Of a stretch of DNA of 64,000 bases, positions 9,982 to 19,331 are shown piece after piece. The position numbers were made by a program, and so were the translations under genes. A model generated the notes under the pieces. That model had not been told where the DNA came from. It saw only the letters and a program-made list of their open reading frames with translations, and made no database searches. The DNA is from Pseudomonas parafulva (GTDB lineage Bacteria; Pseudomonadota; Gammaproteobacteria; Pseudomonadales; Pseudomonadaceae), in the NCBI RefSeq assembly GCF_000800255.1, contig NZ_CP009747.1, forward strand, positions 4,402,001 to 4,466,000, read 5' to 3'. The stretch's first letter is position 1. Each line of letters opens with the position of its first letter.

Positions 9982-10278
9982 TCAGTGCTGCGCGTTCACG
10001 CGCAAGGTTTCGATTGCCTTACCGTCGTGGAGGACGACGACCAGGCGTACCGGGTAGCCGAAGTCTTTTTCGAACACCACCGGTTTGTCAGTCATCACCG
10101 CGAGGTGAATCCCGTCCTCCTGCTCCAGGACCAGATCCAGATTCAAGTTGGATGACTTGTCCTGAATGCGCGATGGCACCAGCAGCGGGGTGACCCCAGG
10201 GTTGGCCACGGTGACTGTGGCTTCAACGCGCAGCAATGTGTCGGTTTGCGTTGCAGTCCAATGCTTCGATTCGGTCAT
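9982..10278 (-). CDS. Conserved hypothetical protein, 98 residues
   Basis: Small cytosolic protein with no signal peptide or membrane helix. It looks all-beta: alternating hydrophobic patterns in LLRVEATVTVANPGVTPLLV, LNLDLVLEQEDGIHLAVM and VRLVVVLHDGKAIETLRV. The ATG at 10278 has AGGAAAAAACCTC just before it, which gives a plausible ribosome site. It lies downstream of zwf on the same strand with a 90-bp gap, so co-transcription is possible. I do not recognise its family and assign no function. Confidence 0.65.
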   Translation of the reverse strand: MTESKHWTATQTDTLLRVEATVTVANPGVTPLLVPSRIQDKSSNLNLDLVLEQEDGIHLAVMTDKPVVFEKDFGYPVRLVVVLHDGKAIETLRVNAQH

Positions 10279-10368
10279 GAGGTTTTTTCCTGCGATAGGC
10301 GTTACGCGGAATGCGTCGCTTCAACGAACGATGCGTCTTGGCAGACCGCGATTGCAGGACGAAAGGTT

Positions 10369-11811
10369 TCAGTCATGCCACTGCCTTCCCTGGTTCGCCA
10401 GCAGGCTGTTGGCCTGCTCCGGCCCATTGCTGCCGGCCGGGTAAGGGCGGGGCGCCTGGAAGTGCGCTTCCCAGCCCTTGAGGATCGGGTCGATCCAGGC
10501 CCAGGCCGCTTCCACCTCGTCGCGGCGCATGAACAGGGTGGAATCGCCCTCCAGGATATCCAGCAGCAGGCGCTCATAGGCGTCCCAGCGACGGGTGTGG
10601 CCGAACGCCTGGGCCAGGTTCAGGTCCAGGTCGACCGGGGCCAGGTGCATGCCCTTGCCAGGCCGTTTGGTCATCATGCGCAGGCTGATGCGCTCTTCGG
10701 GTTGCAGCCGGATCAGCAACTGGTTGACCTGTTCACTGGCGAACAGCGCGTGGGGCACCGGCTTGAACTGGATGACGATCTGCGATGAACGCCGCGCCAT
10801 GCGCTTGCCGGTACGCAGGTAGAACGGCACCCCGGCCCAGCGCCAGTTCTCGATGTGCGCCTGGACGGCGACGAAGGTTTCGGTGTCGCTGTCGTGGTCC
10901 ACGTCTTTTTCGAAGTAGTAGGCCGGCACCTCCTGACCGCCGATTCGACCGGCGCTGTACTGCCCGCGTACGGTCTGGTCCTGCACGTCCTGGTCGCCGA
11001 GTGGACGCAGGGCGCGCAGGATCTTCACCTTCTCGTCGCGCACGGCCTCGGCCTCGAACTGCGCCGGAGGCTCCATGGCCACCAGGCACAGCAACTGCAA
11101 CAGGTGGTTCTGCAGCATGTCGCGGGTGGCGCCGGCGCGATCGTAGTAGGCACCGCGATTCTCCACGCCGAGGGTTTCGCACACGCTGATCTGCACATGA
11201 TCGACCTGCGCGTTGCGCCACACCGGCTCCAGCAGGGCGTTGGCGAAACGCAGGGCCATGAGGTTCTGCACGGTTTCCTTGCCCAGGTAGTGATCGATGC
11301 GAAACACCTGGGATTCCTCGAATACAGCACCGATGGCGTGATTGATCGCTTGGGCCGACGCCAGCGAATGGCCGATGGGCTTTTCCAGCACGATGCGCGC
11401 TTCCGGGTCGGCCAGGCCTGCCAGGCGCAGGTGGCCGGCGATCGAGGCAAACAGACTGGGCGCGGTGGCCAGGTAGAAGATTCGCGTGAGGCCACCCGGT
11501 TCGCCAAGATAGCGGGCCAGGCGGACGAAGTCGGCGCCTTGGGCGGCGTCCATGGCGAAGTAGTCCAGGCGCGCGCAGAAGCGTCGCCACAGTTCGTCGT
11601 CGAAGTCGGCAGGGGCGATCTGCGCCCGGCCATGACGCTCGACCCGCTTGAGGTAGTCGCGACGCGACAGTGGCTGGCGGGCCAGGGCGATGATGCGTAC
11701 GGCATTGTGCAGGCGGTTCTGGCGATACAACTGATAGAGCGCCGGCAGCAGCTTGCGCAGGGCCAGATCGCCAGTACCGCCGAAAACCAAGATGTCGCAG
11801 GGAATACTCAA
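10369..11811 (-). CDS. zwf: Glucose-6-phosphate 1-dehydrogenase
   Basis: NAD(P)+-dependent oxidation of glucose-6-phosphate to 6-phosphogluconolactone, first step of the Entner-Doudoroff/pentose phosphate routes in Pseudomonas. The 480 residues show the N-terminal dinucleotide fingerprint GGTGDLALRKLLPALYQL, the substrate motif RIDHYLGKE (residues 171-179) and the later DMLQNHLLQL containing the catalytic His. Pseudomonads carry several zwf paralogues; this is the copy paired divergently with a HexR/RpiR-type regulator rather than the edd-glk cluster. Its promoter region overlaps a HexR-type palindrome at 11857-11871, which suggests repression relieved by a sugar phosphate. Confidence 0.93.
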   Translation of the reverse strand: MSIPCDILVFGGTGDLALRKLLPALYQLYRQNRLHNAVRIIALARQPLSRRDYLKRVERHGRAQIAPADFDDELWRRFCARLDYFAMDAAQGADFVRLARYLGEPGGLTRIFYLATAPSLFASIAGHLRLAGLADPEARIVLEKPIGHSLASAQAINHAIGAVFEESQVFRIDHYLGKETVQNLMALRFANALLEPVWRNAQVDHVQISVCETLGVENRGAYYDRAGATRDMLQNHLLQLLCLVAMEPPAQFEAEAVRDEKVKILRALRPLGDQDVQDQTVRGQYSAGRIGGQEVPAYYFEKDVDHDSDTETFVAVQAHIENWRWAGVPFYLRTGKRMARRSSQIVIQFKPVPHALFASEQVNQLLIRLQPEERISLRMMTKRPGKGMHLAPVDLDLNLAQAFGHTRRWDAYERLLLDILEGDSTLFMRRDEVEAAWAWIDPILKGWEAHFQAPRPYPAGSNGPEQANSLLANQGRQWHD

Positions 11812-11856
11812 GCCACCACGCTCCCACGTTCGTTTAGCTGGGCGGTCCGCCGGTCA

Positions 11857-11871
11857 TGTAGTATAACTACA
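11857..11871. promoter_or_regulatory. HexR-type operator between zwf and its regulator
   Basis: TGTAGTATAACTACA is a perfect palindrome around a 3-bp centre and fits the HexR consensus TGTARTWWWAYTACA, as I recall it, at every position. It lies 46 bp upstream of the zwf start and 46 bp upstream of the regulator start, and overlaps a TATACT on the zwf strand that could serve as its -10 element. Placement suggests control of both divergent genes. Confidence 0.8.
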
Positions 11872-11916
11872 AGATAGCTACATCCCCGGCCAGCCGATCA
11901 TAACCGAGTCAAGCCT

Positions 11917-12783
11917 GTGAATCTGTTGCAACACATCGCCCAATCGCGCCATCTGCTGCGCAAATCGGAACTGAAAGTGGCCGACCATGTGCTGCTCGAT
12001 CCGGCTGCCGTCATGCACAGCTCAATGGCCGATCTGGCGCATAACGTCGGGATCAGCGAGCCGACCATCGTGCGTTTCTGCCGGGCCATCGGCTGCTCCG
12101 GGTTCCAGGATCTCAAGCTCAAGCTGGCGCAGAGCCTGGCGGCGGGCGCCAGCTTCGGACAGTTCGCCATCCATGAAGACGACTCGGTGGCCGACTACAG
12201 CCTGAAGATCTTCGACACTACGCTGCACACGCTGATGGAGGTGCGCGAGCACCTCGACCCGCAGGCCCTGCAGCAGGCGGTCAGCGCCATGGCCCAAGCT
12301 CAGCGCGTGGAGTTCTACGGTTTCGGTGCCTCAGGCGCAGTGGCCGCCGACGCCCAGCACAAGTTCTTCCGCTTGTTGCTCAGTGCGGCGGCCTATTCGG
12401 ACCCGCACATGCAGGCCATGTCCGCGGTCACGCTCAAGCCGGGCGATGTGGCGGTGTGCATCTCCCAGTCGGGGCGCTCCAAGGACCTGCTGATCACCGC
12501 GAATCTGGTGCGCGAAAGCGGCGCCAACCTCATCACCCTGTGCCCCAGCCAAACCCCATTGGCGGAACTCTCGACCGTCAACCTGGCCATCGATGTGCAC
12601 GAAGACACCGAAATCTACACCCCGCTGACGTCACGCATCGCCCACCTGGTGGTGATCGACGTGCTGGCGATGGGCGTGGCCATGGCGCGTGGCCCGAGCC
12701 TGGTGAATCACCTCAAGAGCGTCAAGCGCAGCTTGCGCAGCCTGCGGCTTTCGCCCAAGTCGATCAAGGCGACCGACGACTGA
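11917..12783 (+). CDS. HexR/RpiR-family transcriptional regulator
   Basis: A 288-residue regulator with the RpiR layout: an N-terminal HTH_6 domain (residues about 1-80, with MADLAHNVGISEPTIVRFCRAIGCSG as helix-turn-helix) and a SIS sugar-phosphate-binding domain (about 120-260, with FYGFGASGAVAADAQHKFFR and CISQSGRSKDLL). It resembles HexR, the KDPG-responsive repressor of glucose catabolism, but is not beside edd/glk, so it is probably a paralogue. The operator in the shared promoter with zwf fits HexR specificity and implies control of zwf and of itself. The effector is inferred only. Confidence 0.87.
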   Translation: MNLLQHIAQSRHLLRKSELKVADHVLLDPAAVMHSSMADLAHNVGISEPTIVRFCRAIGCSGFQDLKLKLAQSLAAGASFGQFAIHEDDSVADYSLKIFDTTLHTLMEVREHLDPQALQQAVSAMAQAQRVEFYGFGASGAVAADAQHKFFRLLLSAAAYSDPHMQAMSAVTLKPGDVAVCISQSGRSKDLLITANLVRESGANLITLCPSQTPLAELSTVNLAIDVHEDTEIYTPLTSRIAHLVVIDVLAMGVAMARGPSLVNHLKSVKRSLRSLRLSPKSIKATDD

Positions 12784-12887
12784 GCGCGCTTGCGTGCTAG
12801 CGACCCGCAAAATTCATCGGCCTGTCACCAATCGGTAAAGCGCGCTCGCCACCCTGAAGCTCCCGCATCCGATCTGGGAGACAGGCA

Positions 12888-13106
12888 ATGGCAAACGATC
12901 ACTTCGGTTCGTACCAACCCAACGCCAAGGCTCGCAAGCAGGCTGAAAAGGATCAGCGTCGCATGGAATATCGCCGTGCGATCGAAAGCTATTGCGACCA
13001 GCGTCAATTGCTTCGTGAAATCGCCGATTACCCCGAATTGCAAGACATCACGGTGTGGCAAGTGGTGCCGGCAGCTTCCCAGAAAATCGCTCCACCAGCC
13101 CACTGA
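12888..13106 (+). CDS. Small conserved hypothetical protein
   Basis: A 72-residue highly charged, probably helical protein (NAKARKQAEKDQRRMEYRRAIESYCDQRQLLREIADYPEL). GGGAGACAGG lies just upstream of the ATG and is a good ribosome site. Its last 59 bases overlap the 3' end of the convergent LysR gene at 13048, so the C-terminal residues are constrained by both frames. No signal peptide or membrane helix. I recall similar short proteins at this locus in other pseudomonads, but know no function. Confidence 0.6.
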   Translation: MANDHFGSYQPNAKARKQAEKDQRRMEYRRAIESYCDQRQLLREIADYPELQDITVWQVVPAASQKIAPPAH

Positions 13107-14010
13107 TCGTCGCCCGTTCGCTGCGAATGAACGCCAGGAAGGCCAAGGCAACCGGCGACTGTCGCTTGGCCTTGGCCTGTACCACGCACCAACTGCGAAA
13201 CAGCGGCAGTTCTTCCACCGGCAGCTCGCGCAGCAGGCCGGTGGCCAACTCCATGTTCACCGCGTGTCGCGTCAGCAGGGCGATGCCCAGACCGGCGATC
13301 ACGCTCTCTCGCTGAGCCTCGGCAGACGCCACTTCGAGGGTCTGGGTAAAGTGCACGCGCTTGTCCTTGAAGTATTCCTCGCAGGCTTTGCGCGTGCCTG
13401 AACCCTGTTCGCGGACCAGCAGCGTGTGAGGTTCCAGATCTTGCAAGCGCAGGCGCTCGGGCTGTGACAGCGGATGATCCGGCGGCGCTACGGCGATGAT
13501 CGGGTTGTTGAGGAAGGGCAGGAACTCCAGGCCCATGTCCTGGGGCACCATCGACATGATGATCAGATCGTCGCGGTTGTCCGACAGCCGCCGAATCGCC
13601 TGGGCGCGATTGACCACCGTCAGCGTGAGGTTGACCTCAGGATGGCGTCGCTTGAACGCCGCGAACAGATGAGGCACGAAGTGCTTGGCGCTGGATTCGA
13701 TCGCCAGCTTCAACTGCCCTTGCAGTGAGCCCTGCATATCCGACAGCTGCATGTCGAAGTTCTCCAGCCGGCCGAAGATGTCCCGGCTGGCCCGTTGCAG
13801 TGCCTCGGCCGCTTCGGTCAGGTACAACTTCTTGCCCACATACTCGAACAGCGGCTGACCCACCAGCTCCTCAAGCTGACGGATTTGCAGGCTGACGGCC
13901 GGTTGCGTGAGCGACATTTCTTCGGCCGCGCGGCTGTAGGAGCGCAGGTCGCACACCTCATTGAAAATCTGCAGTTGACGCAACGTCATACGCATCAATG
14001 ACTTACGCAT
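13048..14010 (-). CDS. pycR: LysR-type regulator PycR
   Basis: A 320-residue LysR-type regulator transcribed divergently from pyruvate carboxylase, the arrangement of PycR in P. aeruginosa. The N-terminal winged helix-turn-helix is clear (TLRQLQIFNEVCDLRSYSRA, then MSLTQPAVSLQIRQLEELVG, residues about 8-65), followed by the co-inducer domain (about 95-300) containing LLVREQGSGTRKACEEYF. The ATG at 14010 gives the start MRKSLMRMTLRQLQ. Likely role: control of pycAB and so of anaplerotic oxaloacetate supply; in P. aeruginosa pycR mutants were reported to be attenuated. The effector is unknown. Confidence 0.86.
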   Translation of the reverse strand: MRKSLMRMTLRQLQIFNEVCDLRSYSRAAEEMSLTQPAVSLQIRQLEELVGQPLFEYVGKKLYLTEAAEALQRASRDIFGRLENFDMQLSDMQGSLQGQLKLAIESSAKHFVPHLFAAFKRRHPEVNLTLTVVNRAQAIRRLSDNRDDLIIMSMVPQDMGLEFLPFLNNPIIAVAPPDHPLSQPERLRLQDLEPHTLLVREQGSGTRKACEEYFKDKRVHFTQTLEVASAEAQRESVIAGLGIALLTRHAVNMELATGLLRELPVEELPLFRSWCVVQAKAKRQSPVALAFLAFIRSERATISGLVERFSGKLPAPLATP

Positions 14011-14072
14011 TTATCCGAACACCCCGGCAATACCCTGTTACCGAACTATAAGCTTTTGCTAATACTGCCCCT

Positions 14073-14092
14073 AACAAATATTGATTTTTGTT
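14073..14092. promoter_or_regulatory. Candidate PycR binding site
   Basis: AACAAA, 8-bp spacer, TTTGTT: an AT-rich interrupted palindrome between divergent pycR and pycA. Its AT-richness and dyad fit a LysR-type (T-N11-A class) operator. A second AT-rich partial dyad (AGCTTTTGCT) lies at 14051-14060. Assignment is by position and symmetry only. Confidence 0.45.
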
Positions 14093-14200
14093 TATCGATC
14101 AGCGGCGCTAGCTTTGAACGTGCGACTGGCCAGCAGCGTCTGGTCACGCGCCGACCGGTGTATCCGGATCGTCTGTTCGAACGGCTTTGGGAAGACTCCA

Positions 14201-15616
<1,416 letters not shown>

Positions 15617-15664
15617 ATCCAGTGGCAAGCTGCGAGCGGCAAGCTGTAAGTAGAAGCGGATCGG
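15617..15664. repeat. Dispersed 48-bp intergenic repeat, copy 1
   Basis: Matches 45447-45494 at 42 of 48 positions by my count, with an identical core TGCGAGCGGC and near-identical tail TAGAAGCGGATCGG. It fills the gap between pycA and pycB. Related GC-rich AGCTTGC/GCAAGCT fragments occur in the pst gaps at 39721-39790 and 40642-40740. It has the look of a pseudomonad short interspersed repeat. Confidence 0.65.
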
Positions 15665-15713
15665 CTTTTCTTGCGGCTTACCGCAACACGCTTGCCGCTA
15701 AAAGGAGATAACA

Positions 15714-17522
15714 ATGTCCAAGAAAATCCATGTAACCGACACGATCCTGCGTGATGCCCACCAGTCTCTGCTGGCCACGCGCATGCGCACCGAAGACATG
15801 CTGCCGATCTGCGACAAGCTCGACAAAGTAGGCTACTGGTCGTTGGAAGTCTGGGGTGGCGCCACCTTCGACGCCTGTGTGCGCTTCCTCAAGGAAGACC
15901 CGTGGGAGCGCCTGCGCCAGTTGCGCGCAGCCCTGCCCAATACGCGCTTGCAGATGCTGCTGCGCGGGCAGAACCTGCTGGGCTATCGCCACTACAGCGA
16001 CGACGTGGTCAAGGCGTTCGTGGCCAAGGCGGCAGTCAACGGCATCGACGTCTTCCGTATTTTCGATGCCATGAACGACGTGCGTAACCTGCGCGTGGCC
16101 ATCGAAGCGGTAAAGGCGGCTGGCAAGCACGCGCAAGGCACCATCGCCTACACCACCAGCCCGGTGCACACCATCGACGCCTTCGTGAAGCAGGCCCAGC
16201 AGATGGAAGCCATGGGGTGCGACTCGGTGGCGATCAAGGACATGGCCGGCCTGCTGACCCCATTCGCGACCGGCGAACTGGTCAAGGCCCTGAAGGCCGA
16301 GCAGTCGCTGCCGGTGTTCATCCACTCCCACGACACCGCCGGCCTGGCCGCCATGTGTCAGCTCAAGGCCGTGGAAAACGGCGCGGACCACATTGACACG
16401 GCCATCTCCAGCTTCGCCTGGGGCACCAGCCATCCCGGCACCGAATCGATGGTCGCAGCGCTCAAGGGCAGCGAGTTCGACACCGGCCTGGATCTGGAAC
16501 TGTTGCAGGAAATTGGCCTGTACTTCTATGCCGTGCGCAAGAAGTACCACCAGTTCGAGAGCGAGTTCACCGCCGTGGACACCCGCGTGCAGGTCAATCA
16601 GGTACCGGGCGGGATGATTTCCAACCTGGCCAACCAGCTCAAGGAGCAGGGCGCGCTCAACCGCATGAACGAAGTGCTGGCGGAAATCCCACGGGTGCGC
16701 GAAGACCTCGGCTTCCCACCACTGGTCACGCCGACCTCGCAGATCGTCGGCACTCAGGCGTTCTTCAACGTGCTCGCCGGCGAGCGCTACAAGACCATCA
16801 CCAACGAAGTGAAGCTGTACCTGCAGGGCGGCTACGGCAAGGCCCCAGGTGTGGTCGATGAGCAACTGCGGCGCCAGGCGATTGGCAGCGAAGACGTGAT
16901 CGATGTGCGTCCGGCCGACCTGCTCAAGCCTGAAATGGCCAAGCTGCGCGCCGAGATCGGCAATCTGGCGCACAGCGAAGAGGACGTGCTGACCTTCGCC
17001 ATGTTCCCGGACATCGGTCGCAAGTTCCTCGAGGAACGCCAAGCCGGCACGCTCAAGCCCGAAGTGCTGCTGCCGATTCCCGAAGCCGGCGCCGCCGCCT
17101 CGGTGGGCGGTGAGGGTGTGCCGACCGAGTTCGTCATCGACGTGCACGGCGAGACCTACCGCGTGGACATCACCGGTGTCGGGGTCAAGGCCGAAGGCAA
17201 GCGCCATTTCTATCTGTCGATCGATGGTATGCCGGAAGAAGTGGTGTTCGAACCGCTCAACGACTTCGTCAGCGGCGGCAGCAGCAAGCGCAAGCAGGCC
17301 AGCGCGCCGGGCCATGTCAGCACCACCATGCCGGGCAACATCGTCGATGTGCTGGTCAAGGAGGGCGATGTGGTCAAGGCCGGGCAGGCGGTACTGATCA
17401 CCGAGGCCATGAAGATGGAGACCGAAGTGCAGGCGGCCATCGCCGGTAAGGTCGTGGCCATCCATGTCGCCAAAGGCGACCGGGTCACGCCGGGTGAGAT
17501 CCTGATCGAAATCGAGGGCTGA
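15714..17522 (+). CDS. pycB: Pyruvate carboxylase subunit B (carboxyltransferase and biotin carrier)
   Basis: Transfers the carboxyl group from biotin to pyruvate to form oxaloacetate. The 602 residues contain an N-terminal HMGL-like TIM barrel (about 1-300) with TDTILRDAHQSLLATRMR and the metal motif HSHDTAGLA, a central PYC/OADA conserved region (to about 470), and a C-terminal biotinyl domain with EAMKMETEV, biotinylated Lys at residue 567. The same architecture serves as the alpha subunit of oxaloacetate decarboxylase (oadA), but pairing with pycA and the absence of membrane beta/gamma subunits favour carboxylase. AAGGAGATAACA gives a strong ribosome site. A terminator follows. Confidence 0.92.
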   Translation: MSKKIHVTDTILRDAHQSLLATRMRTEDMLPICDKLDKVGYWSLEVWGGATFDACVRFLKEDPWERLRQLRAALPNTRLQMLLRGQNLLGYRHYSDDVVKAFVAKAAVNGIDVFRIFDAMNDVRNLRVAIEAVKAAGKHAQGTIAYTTSPVHTIDAFVKQAQQMEAMGCDSVAIKDMAGLLTPFATGELVKALKAEQSLPVFIHSHDTAGLAAMCQLKAVENGADHIDTAISSFAWGTSHPGTESMVAALKGSEFDTGLDLELLQEIGLYFYAVRKKYHQFESEFTAVDTRVQVNQVPGGMISNLANQLKEQGALNRMNEVLAEIPRVREDLGFPPLVTPTSQIVGTQAFFNVLAGERYKTITNEVKLYLQGGYGKAPGVVDEQLRRQAIGSEDVIDVRPADLLKPEMAKLRAEIGNLAHSEEDVLTFAMFPDIGRKFLEERQAGTLKPEVLLPIPEAGAAASVGGEGVPTEFVIDVHGETYRVDITGVGVKAEGKRHFYLSIDGMPEEVVFEPLNDFVSGGSSKRKQASAPGHVSTTMPGNIVDVLVKEGDVVKAGQAVLITEAMKMETEVQAAIAGKVVAIHVAKGDRVTPGEILIEIEG

Positions 17523-17557
17523 TACGCAGCGCTCGAGAGTGAAGCGGTTACCTCATG

Positions 17558-17581
17558 GGGAGCGAAGGCTCCCCTTTTTTT
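17558..17581 (+). terminator. Intrinsic terminator of pycAB
   Basis: GGGGAGC, loop GAAG, GCTCCCC, then six T; lies 35 bases after the pycB stop. Confidence 0.9.
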
Positions 17582-17585
17582 GCGG

Positions 17586-17599
17586 TGCGTTTTAGTGCA
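17586..17599. promoter_or_regulatory. Putative HipB operator 1
   Basis: TGCG-TTTTAG-TGCA. First of four TGCA-N6-TGCA palindromes in the hipAB promoter region; its left arm has one mismatch. It lies just after the pycB terminator, and its centre is 40 bp from that of operator 2. Confidence 0.6.
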
Positions 17600-17625
17600 G
17601 ATGGAAACGCAGGATGAGGTATAGA

Positions 17626-17639
17626 TGCACTAAAATGCA
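17626..17639. promoter_or_regulatory. Putative HipB operator 2
   Basis: TGCA-CTAAAA-TGCA, both arms perfect. 41 bp from operator 3, close to four helical turns, so a bound repressor would sit on the same DNA face. Confidence 0.7.
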
Positions 17640-17666
17640 GATCTGAAGTGGTGATCGCTTGGAATC

Positions 17667-17680
17667 TGCACTATCTTGCA
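17667..17680. promoter_or_regulatory. Putative HipB operator 3
   Basis: TGCA-CTATCT-TGCA, both arms perfect. A further TGCA at 17685-17688 makes an overlapping pair with 4-bp spacing. 42 bp from operator 4. Confidence 0.7.
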
Positions 17681-17708
17681 GTTGTGCACGGTTTTTTGAT
17701 TTACAAGA

Positions 17709-17722
17709 TGCATTAAATTGCA
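17709..17722. promoter_or_regulatory. Putative HipB operator 4
   Basis: TGCA-TTAAAT-TGCA, perfect arms, ending 8 bases before the hipA start codon, where occupancy should block transcription initiation or early elongation. Confidence 0.7.
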
Positions 17723-17730
17723 GGTGATTG

Positions 17731-19056
17731 ATGGATAGACTCACGCTCCAACTACACGATCAGGGCAAATGGCACGATGCGCTCACGCTTGTTTTTGCCA
17801 ATCCCGAAAAGAGCCTTTCCGGTCCCTGCGAGTTTGGCTATGCATCAAGCTATGTGAAAACCAGTCTGGAGGCCTACGACAGCGTGTTCTGCCAGGCAGT
17901 CAGTGCCAATCTGCCAGTAGATTTTGGCTCGCACCGTCTGCCGCATGCACCTGCTTTTGTTTATGACATAGCACCCGCTGGTGCGGCCAAGCGCTTCCTG
18001 CTAAAGCATGTCGGCCGCGAAAGACCGCCTGGCATGGGTGAAGATCTTTTTCTTCTTGGCCGATCCACCCCGGCACCCATAGGCAACTTGCGCATCAAGG
18101 AGTCTGTTGAGTTTGTGGAGCGCGCAGCCCCCCTCGGATTCGACCGTCAGGACATCGTCGACCGAGATCAGCACTTTCTGGAGTACGCCTACGAACAAGG
18201 CGCGGCCATTGGTGGCGCGACAGGGGCCGGGGGGGAAGCGCCAAAGCTTTTGATGACTGAAGGAAGAGATGGGCAACTGTATCCGGACGCGGTATTGGCG
18301 GATGAGCATGCCTGCCGACACTGGTTCATCAAATTCGCCAGGAATCAGGCGCTGGCTGATGATCAGGAAATCCTGCGGGCCGAGTGTCTCTATTACAAGG
18401 CACTGCGGCAGCTTGGTATCGAGACGGTAGCCAGTGAGCACTTGATGCTGGAAGAGGGCCGCAAGCCCAGCCTCTGGATGGAGCGTTTCGACCGTCGGGT
18501 ATGTACCGAAGGGGTGCAGCGCTTTGCTGTGGAGTCGATGTATTCGCTATGTGGTGTCACAGAGCCCGGCAGCCGCATGGGGCATCTGGAGGTGATCGAA
18601 GCGCTCGTGCGATCGTGGGGGGCGGCGGGGCAGGAAAAGGAGGTGCCGGATCTGATTGCGGACTACCTGCGCCGTGACTTGATCAACAAAATGCTGGGCA
18701 ATGCTGATAACCACGGACGCAATACAGCCATCATTCGTACCCGCGACCAAATACGTCTCGCACCGATTTACGATCTGGCGCCGATGGTGATGGATCAGGA
18801 AGGGATCACTCGAACGACGAAATGGCCTGTCGAGATCGAGCGCGGGGGAGACGTCGACTGGCTGGCCGCCTGTGCCGAACTGGCTAAATACATCGATCCC
18901 GACGACGCCTACCAGCGGTTGCGTCAGGACGCACGGCAGTTGGCCGCCTTGCCGGATATTCTCGCCAGCCTGGGACTCTCCGATGCTGTGATGAATCATC
19001 CGTCAATTGCGCTGGGTAAGCTTGAGCGTCGACTGGTGCAGTGGGGGTTGGCATGA
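17731..19056 (+). CDS. hipA: HipA-family serine/threonine kinase toxin
   Basis: Toxin of a type II toxin-antitoxin pair; HipA kinases phosphorylate targets such as glutamyl-tRNA synthetase and induce dormancy. The ATG at 17731 gives 441 residues. Kinase-core motifs are present: catalytic loop GNADNHGRN (Asp326, Asn331) and the metal-binding IYDLAP (Asp348). The glycine-rich loop reads GGATGAGGEAPK (161-172), where E. coli HipA and relatives have a Ser-containing loop (e.g. SVAGAQEK); by my alignment the autophosphorylated Ser is replaced by Gly. Base composition is visibly lower in GC than its neighbours in the promoter and first part, consistent with transfer. Order is toxin first, antitoxin second, opposite to E. 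coli hipBA; the ORFs overlap as ATGA. Target unknown. Confidence 0.85.
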   Translation: MDRLTLQLHDQGKWHDALTLVFANPEKSLSGPCEFGYASSYVKTSLEAYDSVFCQAVSANLPVDFGSHRLPHAPAFVYDIAPAGAAKRFLLKHVGRERPPGMGEDLFLLGRSTPAPIGNLRIKESVEFVERAAPLGFDRQDIVDRDQHFLEYAYEQGAAIGGATGAGGEAPKLLMTEGRDGQLYPDAVLADEHACRHWFIKFARNQALADDQEILRAECLYYKALRQLGIETVASEHLMLEEGRKPSLWMERFDRRVCTEGVQRFAVESMYSLCGVTEPGSRMGHLEVIEALVRSWGAAGQEKEVPDLIADYLRRDLINKMLGNADNHGRNTAIIRTRDQIRLAPIYDLAPMVMDQEGITRTTKWPVEIERGGDVDWLAACAELAKYIDPDDAYQRLRQDARQLAALPDILASLGLSDAVMNHPSIALGKLERRLVQWGLA

Positions 19057-19331
19057 CGGTGTCCATCGATGCTCGTGGTCTGATGATCGACGGCGTTCGC
19101 GAGGGCATCGCCGACGGCAGCCTGGAATTGGGCGCTGCCGTGCGGCGGTTGCGTCTGGAGGTGGCGAAGATGCAACAGGCGCAGTTCGCGCGCATCTGCA
19201 AGATTTCTGTGCGCACGCTCATTCAGATCGAGCAGGGCGACGGCAACCCTACGCTCAAGTCCCTGAACGCGGTCTTCAAACCGTTCGGTTTGCAGATGGG
19301 TCTGGTCAGGCGCGCAAGCCTGATCAGGTAG
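19053..19331 (+). CDS. hipB: HipB-like XRE-family antitoxin
   Basis: A 92-residue DNA-binding antitoxin with a Cro/cI helix-turn-helix (about residues 25-80: LGAAVRRLRLEVAKMQQAQF, ARICKISVRTLIQIEQGDGN). The start ATG at 19053 overlaps the hipA stop as ATGA, implying translational coupling. As in other HipBA systems it should neutralise HipA and repress the operon; the four TGCA-N6-TGCA palindromes upstream of hipA are the natural sites. Its 3' end overlaps the convergent acetyltransferase gene by 8 bases, which marks a tight right-hand boundary. Confidence 0.82.
   Translation: MTVSIDARGLMIDGVREGIADGSLELGAAVRRLRLEVAKMQQAQFARICKISVRTLIQIEQGDGNPTLKSLNAVFKPFGLQMGLVRRASLIR

Noticed and set aside
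15678..17465. Long minus-strand open frame (595 codons) opposite pycB
   Set aside because: The sense strand codes a complete biotin-dependent carboxyltransferase; the antisense product has no recognisable domain and biased composition.
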